From Asterella californica (taxonomy: Eukaryota; Streptophyta; Marchantiopsida; Marchantiales; Aytoniaceae): 64,000 nt of DNA. The notes under the pieces were generated by a model, which was not told the DNA's origin, searched no databases, and was given only the letters and a program-made list of their open reading frames with translations. Within the stretch, counting starts at the first letter, position 1, and each line of letters begins with the position of its first letter. Shown here in pieces: positions 23,346 through 35,581 of the stretch. The position numbers and the translations under genes are program-made. The stretch lies in contig JAYKYS010000010.1 of the NCBI GenBank assembly GCA_036924285.1, positions 2,108,001-2,172,000 on the forward strand. Direction: 5' to 3'.

Positions 23346-23614
23346 TCATACAACATTATCTACTGCTCCTTTACACTTGCACTTATCAGAGTTTACTGCA
23401 GTAATGAAGACATGAAACACCGTAACATATAAGTTAATCATAATTATCATGGCTGAAACTTTGACTGTGAGGGGTTTCCTTGTTGAGAATAAATTAAGGT
23501 AAGTTGCAGCCAAGACGAGGCTAATAGTATATTAGAGGGTGTCATTTCTATATTTTCAGTAAGATTCTTTTTTCCCCTTCACGGGTCATGGTGAACTGTC
23601 ACAAATAATTCCGC

Positions 23615-23700
23615 ATAGTAGATCAACTGGTAATCAACTGAATTTGAATACCAGTACGGTACTGGAGTTGGTGGCAGGCTCGAACCACACCTCTCACGCG
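23615..23700 (+). mobile_element. tRNA-like unit, possible SINE head
   Basis: An A-box-like TAGATCAACTGG at 23619 is followed at 23677 by a B-box-like GGCTCGAACC. Between them CCAGTACGGTACTGG could form a long variable arm, as in tRNA-Leu or tRNA-Ser. Arms pair imperfectly, so it is not a functional tRNA. No poly-A tail or flanking duplication is evident. Confidence 0.35.
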
Positions 23701-24907
23701 ACAGCCTTTGGCACACTATCGTTCACTGGACAAGGTTGAGTAATGAAAGAGGAATGGATGCATGTCTCATGGAAGCGTGGAAAGCCCCAACAACAAAGAG
23801 TATAAAGTAACACGCGACGCACTGAATAGCCAACGGATGGGAAGATCCCATTGGATAGACAACGGATGGAAAGACCCCTCTAAGAGAGTAAAGTGGGTGG
23901 TCCTTCTACTGGTTGGGCTTTTTTGTTGTACGAAAGGCGAGGCTATGCATTTAGTCAGCAGAGAAAGCGATAAAGTTAATGACACTGGAAAAGATTGAAA
24001 ATGCAGTGAAGCAAAAATATAAATATTTATAGAATATTTATAAATATTTTTTTATTTTCATGTTTTGTCATTTGCGCGGCTACCTATGCAAATACATAAC
24101 AAAAAGTCATATTGTATAAACCTGAATAATCATTGAAAGTTACTTTTGGTAAACAAATTTCTCCGAAAGATGAGTACGAATATAAGGAGGCTAGAGGATT
24201 GCCACACGTGTAAGCATTCGTTATTCATTCTTTGCATATTATTCTGATAATATTATTAGTTATTATTATTAGGATAGGTAAATTAATTAAATATTAAATA
24301 TTTATGTCAAGAAATCTTAGGTAATAAATCAATATTTTAATTAAATTATTTTTTTCGTCAATCAGTTTTCGCACTTGTAGTCTCCAAGACATGTCTGTCC
24401 GCACTCCACTTATATGTTAAGTTTGGACTTTCTTGCAACTTTAAGTCAAGCTATCATTTAACACTTATATATGAATAATATATTTATATAGTTTAATATA
24501 TAATTTCTATCTAACATTTCAAATTTTTAAATAACAAAAAAAGCAAAAGTTTCCGAAGTGGACCGAGCATGCTTTACTTACTCATCAAGTTCAACGTAAC
24601 TATAATGCTTTGCTCTCTCTACTAGGAAAATGCTTCTTGTTTTGTAGAGCCATAATCCAGATGCCCATCTATCAAGGTGTTCTTTATGTAGTTTCTACTG
24701 TTTTTATTTTGCTTTGTCCCGACGCGAGAAAAGGCCTGGAGACTTTAATAACCAGGCAAAACCGCCACAAGGATAGTTTCACCGTTTGTACGGATGTTTT
24801 ACGATTCCGGAAGGTTTGATGAATAGCGTTTGTGCAGAAGCAGACAAGGGTGCGGAATGCAAGTAGTAAAAAGATGTTTCTAAATTACCATGGTGAGACC
24901 ACAGCTC
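23701..24907. other. AT-rich spacer
   Basis: No gene recognised; overlapping plus and minus frames around 23762-23998 have no motif. Confidence 0.45.
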
Positions 24908-25225
24908 TAGTAGGTTTCTTGAGCTTGATCACACCCCTGACTGGCTATTGCCTGTGAATTCACCATTTTGTTAGTGGTTACTGTATATCGAACTGTACAC
25001 ATCAGATTTCAGAGCATGTATCAATTTGACGGTGTCCTTAATGTTAAATATTCTAAATGACTGAGAGATTTCGTCATGGTTGAAAGTAGTGAAATAACGA
25101 CAGACAAGATAAAATGACTGGTTTTATTGTAATAACCAATCAAAAATGTGATCAAGCAATACATCATTAAGAGGGGTATGATAAAGCTCAAAGAAGCTAT
25201 TAAGAAATGATGAAACAAATTCCTG
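24908..25225. mobile_element. Second, decayed copy of the foldback element
   Basis: Starts near TAGGTTTCTTGAGCTTGATC and keeps CACACCCCTGACTGGCTATTGCC, ATAAAATGACTGGTTT, GTGATCAAGC and AGAGGGGTATGATAAAGC in the order of the copy at 21770, ending at CAAATTCCTG. The left end has lost the outermost site and some 30-bp units; the right end keeps three degenerate sites. Confidence 0.7.
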
Positions 25226-25875
25226 CTGCTGAGACATATACATCAGTCTTAGAGATACTATGTATTCCCAGTTTCAAAACAACATAAAAGAATTTTACAC
25301 GTGTATAGTAAGGGTGGGAGTAAGTGAGAGGTCCAGACTGTATGCAGTTTCAGTTTGAGAAATAAAGTTGGAGCTTGAACGTACAGTTCTTTTTAGGAGA
25401 AGAATTTCAACTAGATCATTTTCGGTTCATGTTTGTAGTTTTGGATGCAATACACTCGAGGATATCCTTATTGGACAGTTGTCTCCATATCACAAAACGG
25501 TGAACACGTTGCAAGGAAAACTCTAGAAATTATCTCATATTACAAACAGTCTCAAGAGTTCATAATCTAAAACGAAAATTACGAAAACTCTAATAAATGT
25601 TTTAGAACTGTAGGTGAGTGTGACCTTAGACAGAAAGAGTCTATAGAGCACGGTTTATAAAAGAGAGCGAAGCTGTTTCTGCAGAGCAGAACTAAGGTGC
25701 ATATTTGATGCTATCGATATCGAACTAAGTGAGACATTTGTCCGTACATTGTCCTCTTCTACGTCCGGCGCACGGAACTGAAATCAACCACGGGAACACA
25801 TCCAATATCATCACTGCTAAACCTAAACGAACTCGAGGGTTGAACCATCGACCATCTGAATATAGTTCAGAATGC

Positions 25876-25978
25876 ATGCATATTTTCACCCTCTTCCAAG
25901 TTCGGAAGAGGGGGAATATGCATGCTCTTTTAATTTATATATTAATTTCTTTTAGAAGAGTTAGAATATAAATTAGAA
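25876..25978. repeat. Dispersed double-hairpin repeat, copy D
   Basis: The best preserved first hairpin: GCATATTTTCACCCTCTTCC pairs with GGAAGAGGGGGAATATGC around AAGTTC. The second foldback runs from CTTTTAATTTATAT to GAATATAAATTAGAAG. Confidence 0.65.
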
Positions 25979-26549
25979 GGTTTTCAAATGGAATTTAACG
26001 ATTATTGAACGTTTTATGATAACATGGAAATGCTTTTGGGTACTGCAGTTGTGAGTTTTCATTTTTCTCGTAACATGTAGTACTACTGCAGGTAACAGAT
26101 AATTATTTTTAGATACTTATATTTAGTAATTTAATTTTAAAAAATTTATTTTTAGCTTCCTTGTCAATTTATTCTGAAATCTATTTAGCTTAGTTGTCAG
26201 TTTGTTCTAAAATTTATAATTTTATTATATTAATGTATTTTTTCAATTAATACTAACCTAGTTGCTAGTAAATAGTTTATGATATTTTTTAGCTATGTTA
26301 ACGTTTGTTTGCTTCTTCTCGACCAGAAGTGCACTTTGCATGCATATTAGTTTATTATTTGAATAAAAATATGCATTCAACGCACATTTTCGGCCAACGA
26401 ACGGGCAAATGCGAAGACCAGGAAAATCTGATTGATTTTAGTTTATTCAAGATAGCTAGAGAAAAGTTAGTGAAAATACTATAATATATTATTCGAATAA
26501 ATATATAGAGAAATCTATTTTCTTCTTTGCGTACTAAATACTTAGACCT

Positions 26550-26845
26550 CCGGTATTACTATAAGTGTTCCTGGTAAAGCAGTAGATCGCTTTTTGCAGA
26601 TTCGCTTTGAGAAACCTGAGAAATTTAACCATTAACTAGAAAATTGTTATCGTGATTACAGTATCATTCCAACATGGAATCTAGGAAAATAAAAATCAAA
26701 TTAAAGCTATTCACTAGTTAAACAAGTTTTGATTTATCTCAAAATAAACAACTTAGTAAGACTAAAAAATATTAATATGAAGATTTCAAAGTTTATTAGA
26801 GCTGGAGCGAATATTTTTTCAGACTCAAAGTACACTTCTGGGGTT
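26550..26845. repeat. Dispersed AT-rich repeat, copy 3
   Basis: Keeps TTACTATAAGTGTTCC, GAGAAATTTAACCATTA, GGAATCTAGGAAAATAAA, AAGCTATTCACTAG, AACAAGTTTTGATT and ATGAAGATTTCAAAG in the order of copies 1 and 2. Confidence 0.55.
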
Positions 26846-27840
26846 CTTTCAGTCAACTATAAATGTAATTTTAATAAAATATATAGTTTATTAAATTCAA
26901 ATTCAAATTATAATGATTTAAATTAATACATCAATAGCAATTAGTATAGCAATGCATGTTAATAATTTGTAAGTTTTCTTTTCTTTTCATTGTGCAGTTT
27001 TTGCTGCAATTTAATGTTTATAACAATTATTATTATTATTATATTTTTAATCTATCTCTCCACCAACCATGTGTGAAAATTATTTTCACCACATAATCGT
27101 TTGTCTTCTTCTTGGTCTGGGAAAGAAGTGATCGAGCATGCATATATATTAACTTTACTTGGTTCCGTGGTTCCATTCCCTCATGTTGACTACGCAAGCA
27201 AGGACAAATCTTGAAAACCGTCCAATAAGTTTTACGGTGAAAGAAAATTAGTAAATGTCCGTTCCCTTGATTCTCGCGAATTAGAAAACCTTATTTTCTA
27301 ATTTCTCCCCACTTTTACCATGTCTGACTTTGATACCCAAGGTTAAACGTTGGCTATGTGTCCCCTTGGTAAGAGTCATTCATACGAATCACTTCATGGA
27401 CAATATCCGGTGCTAGGAGACGATTAGAGAATCTATAGATTAGCGAGCCTTGACTTAACTCCTATCACGAGTCAAGAATCAACGTCCGTCTTTCGGCGGG
27501 ATATGACAGGGTGTGCAAAACAACACTAAGCTCGTGGATTAGATTGGCTCCTGTCACATAAATAGTTGCCCATCAGCGAAATAAGACAAGGTTGGGTGTC
27601 TCGAGAGAGTCTGAAATTTCTCGTGGAAAGGACTCCAAGAAGTACGGGCCTTTTAGCCAGTTCTCGCTTTGGCGCGCGCCATCCTTATAATGACACGAAG
27701 TTGGTCTTTCAAGAGCGCTGGCCGTTCTTTATCGTAGCCCTGAAGGCTGACGGTGAAGGTGAGAATGTGCGCGACAACGCAGTGCACTGCAAGCGCCTAC
27801 TAGGAGAATAATCTGATGTAGGCATTACCGGGATTTGACT

Positions 27841-28950
27841 GACTCGTTCCTCATTCTCTGCCTCTCTCTCAATCAATCCATCAATCTGCGCGACATCTAC
27901 GAAGAAATTGTGTTCAGCCTGGGTGTTGTCGCCTGTCAGGAGTTATTGGTGCTTAATGGTGTCCGCGGACAGCGCTTGATTGCGCGCTAGCTAGCTCCTC
28001 CTGCAGTCGCAGGAGACATCAGGTTCGCTTCGTTTTCTTTCTTCACTCTTTGCTTTTATCTTTGCAGGGAAGTCGCAGTGTCTGTTGAGTCGGGATTGTT
28101 CTCTGCTCGGTGTAGCGGTTTGAGACGCTTGATTCGGTGTGAGTTTACAGTTCAAAGTGAGTCCATCTGGAAGCCAGAGAAGTCAAGTTTCTCCCTTTTG
28201 TACTTGTTTTATCGTAGGGGAGTGTTTCATCGCTGCGCGCAGCAAGAAGGAGTTGTTCGTGGTCAGAAATAGGCTCCGCGCGTTCTTCTTGTACTTCTGC
28301 CACATCTTGTTGGTGCATTGGCGATAGAACTCGACGATTAGCTTGCTGTATAAGTGTTAGGCAGGAGAAATTGGTTTTACCACGTATTTTGCAAGGTTCC
28401 AGTGGTCTCGCGTCCGCAGGATTTGCTGGTCCCTGGTCTTCTTGATCTTGGTTCTTCCGACGGCTGCTCAGCTTCTCATGGAAGTGGTAGCTTAGCGGGG
28501 ATTGCATGGTATGATGTTTGTGTACCGATGGTTGTTGTGCGTGGCACCATTCGCCTGTCGAGAGAACAGGCGAGCTTGATGGTTACGTCATCTGTCTGCT
28601 TCCTTTAGCTTCATGGGATCCTTCCAGACAGGCATGTTGTCAAGATCTCGGGTTATCCGTTCTTGAACAGTGGGCGATTCGGCAGTTCTGTTCGCTAGCT
28701 CACTACTGTTGATTGGGGTTAAGAATATCCCTGTCTTGCATTTCCGTTTACTTCTCCCTTGCTAGTTCTTTTGCTCGTTTCCTTCTGGAAAATATTTGTT
28801 TCTGTGAGTAGGATTGGTCCAGTTGATCAGAGTAGGAACCAGGGTCAAGCGTAGCGTGGGCTCTCATCTGTGTGCAGAAAGAAGCGCCTCACCATTTATT
28901 CTCAAGCTGCCTGATAGAAAATGTCCTGGGCATGTCTGCTGCAGGTCAAA
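27841..28950 (+). promoter_or_regulatory. Promoter and leader of the O-fucosyltransferase-like gene
   Basis: GC-richer than the spacer to its left. A strong 3' splice site is visible at 28056-28069 (pyrimidine run ending TTTGCAG) and another just before the start codon at 28931-28944 (CTGCTGCAG), so the 5' untranslated region is probably spliced. Short frames within it have no recognisable product. Confidence 0.45.
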
Positions 28951-30648
28951 ATGAATCCGGAGAGTCCAACACAGTTGCAGAAGCAGGCACAGCCGCCAAA
29001 GTATGCATATGCTGACTTGTTCAACCCTGAAACTTACGGACAGCACGCAGTGAAAACCGCCAGCAATGTGTGCTTTGGGGTCTTCGTCCTCACTGCTCTC
29101 ACCTTCACAGTTATAGCCGTCACTTACCAACCAGGGGATCCGTGGCTTGAGTCAACGAAATCGATTACGCAGCTTATGACGGTTGCTGGAAATGCTACAT
29201 TCAAGCCGGATGAAACTGTGATCACCACTGCAGAGGATGCACCTCCACGTGCTTCATTAGCTCTTCCGCCAGCTATCAGCAGCTCCGAGGTTGATGCGGA
29301 AATTGCATTAGCTCTGAAGAATGTTCCCTGTGAGTCACAAGGTTCCGTCAACTGTTCAGACCCAAGGGTCCTGTTTGCGATAGAGAAACATAACCTCCAG
29401 ACGTTCAGGTCCCTGGAAATTTTCAGTTACAGGAATCCTGTTCCAGGATCTTCGAAAAATGAGTGTGATGTTGCTTGGAAGTACCGATCCAGCAAGGATG
29501 GCTCTCCTCGATTATACCGCGACTTTCGAAGGTATATTCTTGTGGTCCAAGACCCTTGCAGTTACCAAGTAAAAACTATGGGAGATTGGCACTCTGGAAT
29601 AAATGCACGTCCTATGAAGAGAGTTCGAGGAACCCCTATTGCTCTGCCACCGTCAGCAGTGGGCATCGAAACCGGTGTGGATACCATAAACGATGGGCTT
29701 CTCAACACGACTGAAAGTGCTTTCCACAAAGGTAAATATTTGTATTACGAGCGTGGTGGCGATTACTGCAAACCTATGAGTCACTACATGTGGAGCCTCT
29801 TATGCGCGATGGGAGAAGCTCGTTACTTAAATCGAACCTTTGTTCTGGACCTAGACGTTTGCCTGGCTGCTTCAAATAACTATAAGGGCGATGGCAATCC
29901 TGTCAAAGACGAACCTCACAAGGACTTTCGTTTTTACTACGATTTGGAGCATCTCAGGCAAAATCTTCCTGTCATTGACCAAGCTCAGTTTCTGAAGGAT
30001 TGGCGTTTGTGGGATAGTAAAGTACAGGTTCGTGAAGTAGACTACAGGACGACTCCCATGGACTTGAAATATGAGGGAAGTGCTGTGATAAAGAGGAGTT
30101 TCAGAGAACCTGAGCCCAACAATTACTGGTTTCGAGTGTGCGAGGGAGAGGCGGAGAAGGTGATACAACGACCCTGGGACTTGGTTTGGAAGTCGAGGCG
30201 AATAGATGATATTGTGCTGGCCATCTGCGGGAAGATGAATTGGGACTATGATGTGGTGCATGTGGTTAGAGGAGACAGAGTCAATAACAAAGTACTGTGG
30301 CCCAATCTTGACGCCGATACATCTCCCGAGGCCATCGCTAAGAAGCTGGATGATACCGTCGCACAGGGCCGGAATGTGTACATTGCTACCAACGAGCGTG
30401 AAGAGCACTACTTCGACAAGGTGAGAGGAAAGTGGAAGATATTCACTCTCGATAGCTTCAAGGAACTTTGGAGCGAGAGAAGTGAGTGGTATAAAGAAAC
30501 GAAAGAGCTCAACGGCGGAGTACCCGTTGAATTTGATGGCTACATGAGGGTGGAAGTAGATACAGAAGTAATGTACAAAGCAAAGAAGCGGATTGAAACC
30601 TTCAACGATCTGACAAAGGATTGCAAACTTGGGGTCGGCACATGTTAG
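28951..30648 (+). CDS. Plant O-fucosyltransferase-like type II membrane protein
   Basis: Uninterrupted 565-residue frame from ATG 28951 to TAG 30646. I prefer this ATG over the in-frame one at 28921 because an AG splice acceptor lies between them. A short cytoplasmic N-terminus is followed by one membrane span at residues ~40-59 (CFGVFVLTALTFTVIAV), then a stem with NAT and NCS glycosylation sequons and a large lumenal domain. The domain holds YYERGGDYCKPMSHYMWSLL (about residue 265), YLNRTFVLDLDVCL, RPWDLVWKSR and VVHVVRGDRVNNK (about 434), matching plant Golgi proteins annotated as O-fucosyltransferase-family. Enzymatic activity is not established for this branch; a sugar-transfer role in cell-wall or glycoprotein synthesis is an inference from the family. 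No breaks seen. Confidence 0.75.
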   Translation: MNPESPTQLQKQAQPPKYAYADLFNPETYGQHAVKTASNVCFGVFVLTALTFTVIAVTYQPGDPWLESTKSITQLMTVAGNATFKPDETVITTAEDAPPRASLALPPAISSSEVDAEIALALKNVPCESQGSVNCSDPRVLFAIEKHNLQTFRSLEIFSYRNPVPGSSKNECDVAWKYRSSKDGSPRLYRDFRRYILVVQDPCSYQVKTMGDWHSGINARPMKRVRGTPIALPPSAVGIETGVDTINDGLLNTTESAFHKGKYLYYERGGDYCKPMSHYMWSLLCAMGEARYLNRTFVLDLDVCLAASNNYKGDGNPVKDEPHKDFRFYYDLEHLRQNLPVIDQAQFLKDWRLWDSKVQVREVDYRTTPMDLKYEGSAVIKRSFREPEPNNYWFRVCEGEAEKVIQRPWDLVWKSRRIDDIVLAICGKMNWDYDVVHVVRGDRVNNKVLWPNLDADTSPEAIAKKLDDTVAQGRNVYIATNEREEHYFDKVRGKWKIFTLDSFKELWSERSEWYKETKELNGGVPVEFDGYMRVEVDTEVMYKAKKRIETFNDLTKDCKLGVGTC

Positions 30649-31853
30649 TAAAGCTGCGAGATGACCTACTTATCTCTTACACTAAAATATTCTTTGACAG
30701 CTAGGGTCCATGTTAGGTGGACCGATACATCCTGGAACACTTTAGTTTCAACACTCGAACGGCCTTTGCCGTTACCCCATGTTTGTCCATTATCTCGTAG
30801 TTCAAGATCCGGAGTCATGCAGACCCATTAAAGCATATGAGATTCAAGGATTGAAAGAGTCGGACGTACATTCCCTTCGGGACCAGATGTGCAAATGAGG
30901 TCTCATCAGCATCACAGAACGCTCGAACTCGATCGCAGAGGATGGAAGAAAATTTTGGAGGCTGCACAACTATAACTTCCATGTGAAAGGAGCTAATCTA
31001 CTTCTTTTAGTGTGACCCAGTGACGAAATCTTCTCCAGTTTCGTTAAGTTGGTGTACACATCAACACGAGGGGTCTCGAAGTATTGTTCTACTGAAGCTA
31101 TCTTCAGTGGGAGTGTCCTGAAGTTCACTCTTTGGCCGCCAGGCGAAGTGAGCTGTACTAGGAAGATAGCATTCTCAAATCATCTGACGGTCGGGATCAG
31201 GTGCGCCCTTCTCTCCTCTGAGCATGGCGATATCCCTGAGGATCAGCGGGAAGGCCCGGACTGTATAGCTCATTATCGTGCACCCCTGAAAGCGGATATG
31301 TTTTGTAACGTTTTCTCGGGAAGCATTAAAGGTCCCTCTGCCGCGTTTGATTTTTAACGCGGATGATGAGAAGAATTTTAGTGTATAAATTCCTGGAACT
31401 GTTTGATCAGTCCCTTGTACAGATACTGGGCGGACTCGATGATACCGTAGGTGTACTTAATACTGCGCACAAATGAATTAGTTATTCATGCGCTGGAGGT
31501 TCTAAACTTGTCTAAAATCTTTTGCCCTTTATGCATTTTACTCGCAAAACTAGAAAAACGATGCCGTTTATTGTTGTAATGGGTTGCTTAGACAGAGCAC
31601 GCTAACCCATCAGCTGAAGGAAGGGAATGTCTTCGTGACTGCGTGCCCCTGGCATGACAACCAGAGATCACCGTGAAGCCAATGGCTTTGGTCACGATTT
31701 GATCCCGCGTCCTCGATCATGAAAATTTTCCCAACTATGCAGATTCTGGAAGAACGGTGTGCGCAATAAACGTACCCGCTGAGGTTGATGCTGAAAGCTT
31801 CTCGCCCTTAGTGTTGTGAACTCACAAAAGAGAGAAAATTTCTAGCGGTTCGC

Positions 31854-32315
31854 ATGATACACATGCGAGAAGCTGCCTTGGTCGAGAATGATGTCCAATT
31901 AGCTGGGAATAGCTTACAAGCTGTATCCATGATATTCTCACGTCCACAATGGACAGCAGGGAAGGAGGACAAGGCATTCGGATTCTCACCACTCACAGCT
32001 CATAAAAGTGGCAATGCACAAGCTCCCCACCACTGGCTGTCATTGGTAGTGAAATGCAAAAGCATGTATCAGGTCAACCAGAACCAAGTAACAGAGGTAA
32101 GCCTATACCTCCTCAATCGACTTGCTCACACTGCGATGAAGAGGAACATGCTATACCTTGTTGAGGAATCCAAGTCAGAGGAAGCGAGAGTTGCAGCACT
32201 GCGATGGCACGACGAGAATCTCTACCACAGATCGACTACATCCATGATCAGAGACTTGCTGCACACCAATGGCGGAAAAGTGCGGCAGAGAATGCCAGGT
32301 GATCAAGTTCTGTGA
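31854..32315 (+). CDS. Unrecognised 153-residue frame
   Basis: ATG-initiated frame, MIHMREAALVENDVQLAG to GDQVL. The C-terminal half is charged and helix-prone (LAHTAMKRNMLYLVEESKSEEARVAALRWHDENL). No signal peptide or membrane span. I recognise no family. It stands alone between the O-fucosyltransferase-like gene and the inverted-repeat region. It could be an exon, a gene remnant or chance. Confidence 0.25.
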   Translation: MIHMREAALVENDVQLAGNSLQAVSMIFSRPQWTAGKEDKAFGFSPLTAHKSGNAQAPHHWLSLVVKCKSMYQVNQNQVTEVSLYLLNRLAHTAMKRNMLYLVEESKSEEARVAALRWHDENLYHRSTTSMIRDLLHTNGGKVRQRMPGDQVL

Positions 32316-34047
32316 ATGCGTACTCCAGTCTCCACAAATTCATCCAACATGGCCCAGAAAGGTTAGCAGAGCACCAAGGTTTGGTAGCAGTAGCAACAGT
32401 GAGAAAGGTTTAGAAATCTGACAAGATCCACATAAGTAAAAGTACGACCTTTGGAGACCAAAGAAGCAGCTATGGCTACTTCGACAGAGATATACCGGCT
32501 AACACGCGCTATAGATAACATTGGTGTCAAGAAGAAGATTAATTTCAAAACTTCAAGTCAGTCACGAATCAAGTATTATCTCCAGCAAGATGCAAAAGAA
32601 TCCTGCCCAAAAGATTTCCTAACTATTTAGTGGCGTCTACATTTTCAACCATAAAACGATTGGCCCGCCAAGTCCGGTGTTCTTCATCGAGGGGTTCGGT
32701 CCATCAGTAGACAACGGTTTCAAGGTATTTCCGTAAGAATTACAGCCTCGAGTGCAGCATTTGACTCTCAAATCAACGCAGAGATGAGTTCGATGAAGCC
32801 AGGTGAGCGAAGAAAATCTAAACCCTTTGAGTCCAAACTCCCACCCAGAGAGAGCATTTTCTGTAATTCATCTGGAAAACTAGACCCCGATGTACGCCTC
32901 GGTTCATTGGAGTGTACCTTGAACTGTTTCGACTGAGGCAGAACATAAACTAGCTCAAGCTCGAAGAAATGCTGCACTCACAGGTATAATCATGCATTCA
33001 TGTTTCTCAAAGTTCCATCGTACAGAAATACGGTAAAACCACGAATGTACAGCATCAGATTCTACCTTCTGGTTTCTAGCAGACGGTTCTGTGGACATGA
33101 CTCGTATGGACAACGTGCGGCTGGATGTGGTCAGCGAGTTTTTGGAGCAGATGAAGACGGTACCTAATTCGAGGGTACGTCCTTGGTATGCTCTCTGTGA
33201 ACTTGTGGCAGAACCCCTAGAGAGGACGGCACTTCTACCACGATCGCCCAGGCGAAAGTCTCGTTAGCTCTACAACAGATGCAGTGTAGCTGACAACCGA
33301 TGCAGTGTTCTTGACGGTTTTCTCCATGGCCTTTTACAACCAAGACTTGACGGAAATGCGGCTTCTCAATTTTCGTAGATTTGAAGAGATCTTGCTACAC
33401 ACCCGTCACCAGGTACTTAAAATGAAACCCTAGTGTCCAATGACTGGTGGCCGTTCGAGAATGAAATTCTTCTCTCTTGGATCGCGCAGGTGTGGAATCA
33501 GGTGTATGAGCATCAGTCACATCACCGTTTCAACACTCATACAAGCAGCACCGTCAACGCCATGGAATCGTATCTACACCCGCGCGCCGGATTCCTGTCT
33601 GGCGTTTCTTTCCTAGAATATAATCATCTCTTACATCGTGCCGTCTGCAAACGGAACACACCATGCCCGCATCAGGATCTCAGCCTCCACAGGCGCCAGG
33701 AAGACTGACTTCAGCTTTAGCTAGGCAGAAGTGCCTTCGGGGATAGCACACACGTCTGCAGCTATTGTGCATTGGACTTATTGATGGGTGGGAAGAATTA
33801 GGGTAATACTCTTCCGGAGGAGGAAAACGCGGACCCCTGTAGTCGACAGAGATCTTTGCTACCGGCCAGAGAGCTTCGGGATTAGATTCAAAGGAGTGTA
33901 GACAAGCGTGTGTGGTATCAGGCTCGAGCAGTCCACCTTCTTCAAAGCTACTCTTCACCTTCTTGAGCTGAAAATCGACGTTGAAGAAGATCACGTTTTT
34001 GCGCAATGTCTCCTCGACGACGCGCATAAACTCCATTCTGCCTGTCA

Positions 34048-34120
34048 ATCATGGACGACCTGATCAACACCGAAGAAACGGAAGGATCCAATCATCGGTG
34101 TGGATCAGGCCGTCCGTGAT
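34048..34120. repeat. 26-bp imperfect hairpin
   Basis: 34048-34073 pairs with 34095-34120 (ATCATGGACGACCTGATC against GATCAGGCCGTCCGTGAT) with three mismatches and a 21-nt loop. Confidence 0.7.
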
Positions 34121-34633
34121 GGACAGACAAGACTCGACGAGTCTCGTGGAACGAGAAACGATGTTTTGGTCGTCTCCGGCCGATGTGTTCGTGTTCCGGA
34201 GACAACAAAGCCATCGCTGCCGGCTGCTCTATTCGACGGTGTGTTCAAAGCTTGTGCAGTCTGAAGAGTCTAAGCGGAAGAAGTGAACGACTGGACGACT
34301 GGTGCACGACACAAGTCGACACGATTCGCTGATGGATATTAAGCCGGCTTTACGCATGAAAGTACAAGTACTGATTTTCTCTTGACCTTCTGGATGTTTG
34401 GCCCTTTGGTTCCCTTGTTCGGCTTGACGGGTTTTCCATTCGTAAACGGACCGTCGTTGACAATTTGACAGTCGAAGGCAGTTTGTAACTGCTACTGTAG
34501 TTGTGTGCATTGAAGTGAGTCAAGTTCAGTCAAATTGCAGAACAGCGTGGTCGTCGATGGGTGGACCATGCTTTAGCGTAATTGACTTACTGAAGTCAAA
34601 CTCGCTGCATCCGACGGTGCCATTATGATTATT

Positions 34634-34765
34634 GCTCCTCATAAGGCCAACAAGCAGTAGCTTGTTGGCTACCCCATCCGCTTGTAGCCCGAGCGGCGTG
34701 GGGTCGAGTCCTCCTGGCGGGGGGACTCATGCTGTGCAAGGGCAGCAGCATGCGCTCCTCGTAAG
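34634..34765 (+). mobile_element. tRNA-derived SINE-like insertion with target-site duplication
   Basis: Absent from the other arm, where GCTCCTC is directly followed by AAGAGCAC. Here the insert is bounded by GCTCCTCATAAG (34634) and GCTCCTCGTAAG (34754). Inside, an A-box-like TAGCTTGTTGGCTA starts at 34658 and a B-box GGGTCGAGTCC at 34701, 43 nt apart as in a tRNA. CCGCT...AGCGG between them could be an anticodon stem. The short length and lack of a clear tail fit a minimal tRNA-derived SINE or retroposed tRNA. Confidence 0.65.
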
Positions 34766-35581
34766 AGCACAGTATTCATTGATCTGATACCTTTGCTTCC
34801 TACTTGGACGACTTTCTAGTCCTGCCATATTACTGCTTGTCTGCTACCAGATTTCAACAGGTAAGAATTTTGATTTCAACGGGTAAGAATTTTGCAAGGG
34901 GTTTTCCGGGAAATCGGTGCTCACCTCTTTAGACTGACTCTCTCTAGATATGTAACAAAAGGCTACTGTTGTCGAGATCAGATCGTCACTTGTAGTCTTA
35001 GGGACTTTTCACATTTCGTTGGTATTTATAACCAGTATTGTGTTAGTTAGGTTCGGGAATAAACATTATCTTCATATTATCCAGTTTTTGACTAAAGTGG
35101 ATTTCCATATCTCTCACACGGATGCTCCAAGGTGCATGGGAAAGGGTAGCTTTGGACTTAGCGTTAGCATTACACACCACACGTGCTCAAAATAACAACA
35201 TGTAGTTGTTTCCTGTCTAGATCAACGGATGGTATGCTAAGCTTGGGTATGCGTCTTGAATCTGACCTCACGTTACTTCCTGCGGTGTGTAGGGCTAACG
35301 TGAAGCCCCTTGAGGTACCTCTCCGTGTTTTCCGAGAAGTATTCACGTCTTTATGTGAAATTATTTCATATATTTTAGGTATGTAGAATATGGCGTAAAT
35401 GTCCTCTATGAACATAAAACGAAAAAATCATTGACAGGTCTGAAGGCGAAGGTATACTGCACCGAAATCCAAACAAAAGTAAGACTCTTCTTCTAGGTTC
35501 GGGAGATGTACGGAGAATAAAATCTCATACAAGTGTGAAGAGTCCCTTAGACAAATAGAACATTGTGTCAAAGTTGGATTT

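Larger units (their letters stand above)
25226..27840. other. AT-rich spacer with repeats
   Basis: Contains a double-hairpin repeat (25876) and a dispersed repeat (26550), both listed separately. From 27200 base composition becomes more balanced, and an 81-codon frame (27566-27811) without motif is present. Confidence 0.45.
30649..34440. other. Spacer with unrecognised frames
   Basis: Starts with the 3' untranslated region of the preceding gene. Composition is more balanced than in other spacers, and several 60-150-codon frames occur on both strands (31049, 31854, 33433 plus; 33680, 34229 minus), none with a motif I recognise. A gene of unknown family, spliced, could be hidden here. Confidence 0.4.

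Noticed and set aside
34229..34510. Minus-strand 93-codon frame at the left edge of the inverted repeat
   Set aside because: It crosses the repeat boundary at 34441 and has no recognisable motif, so it is unlikely to be a real gene.
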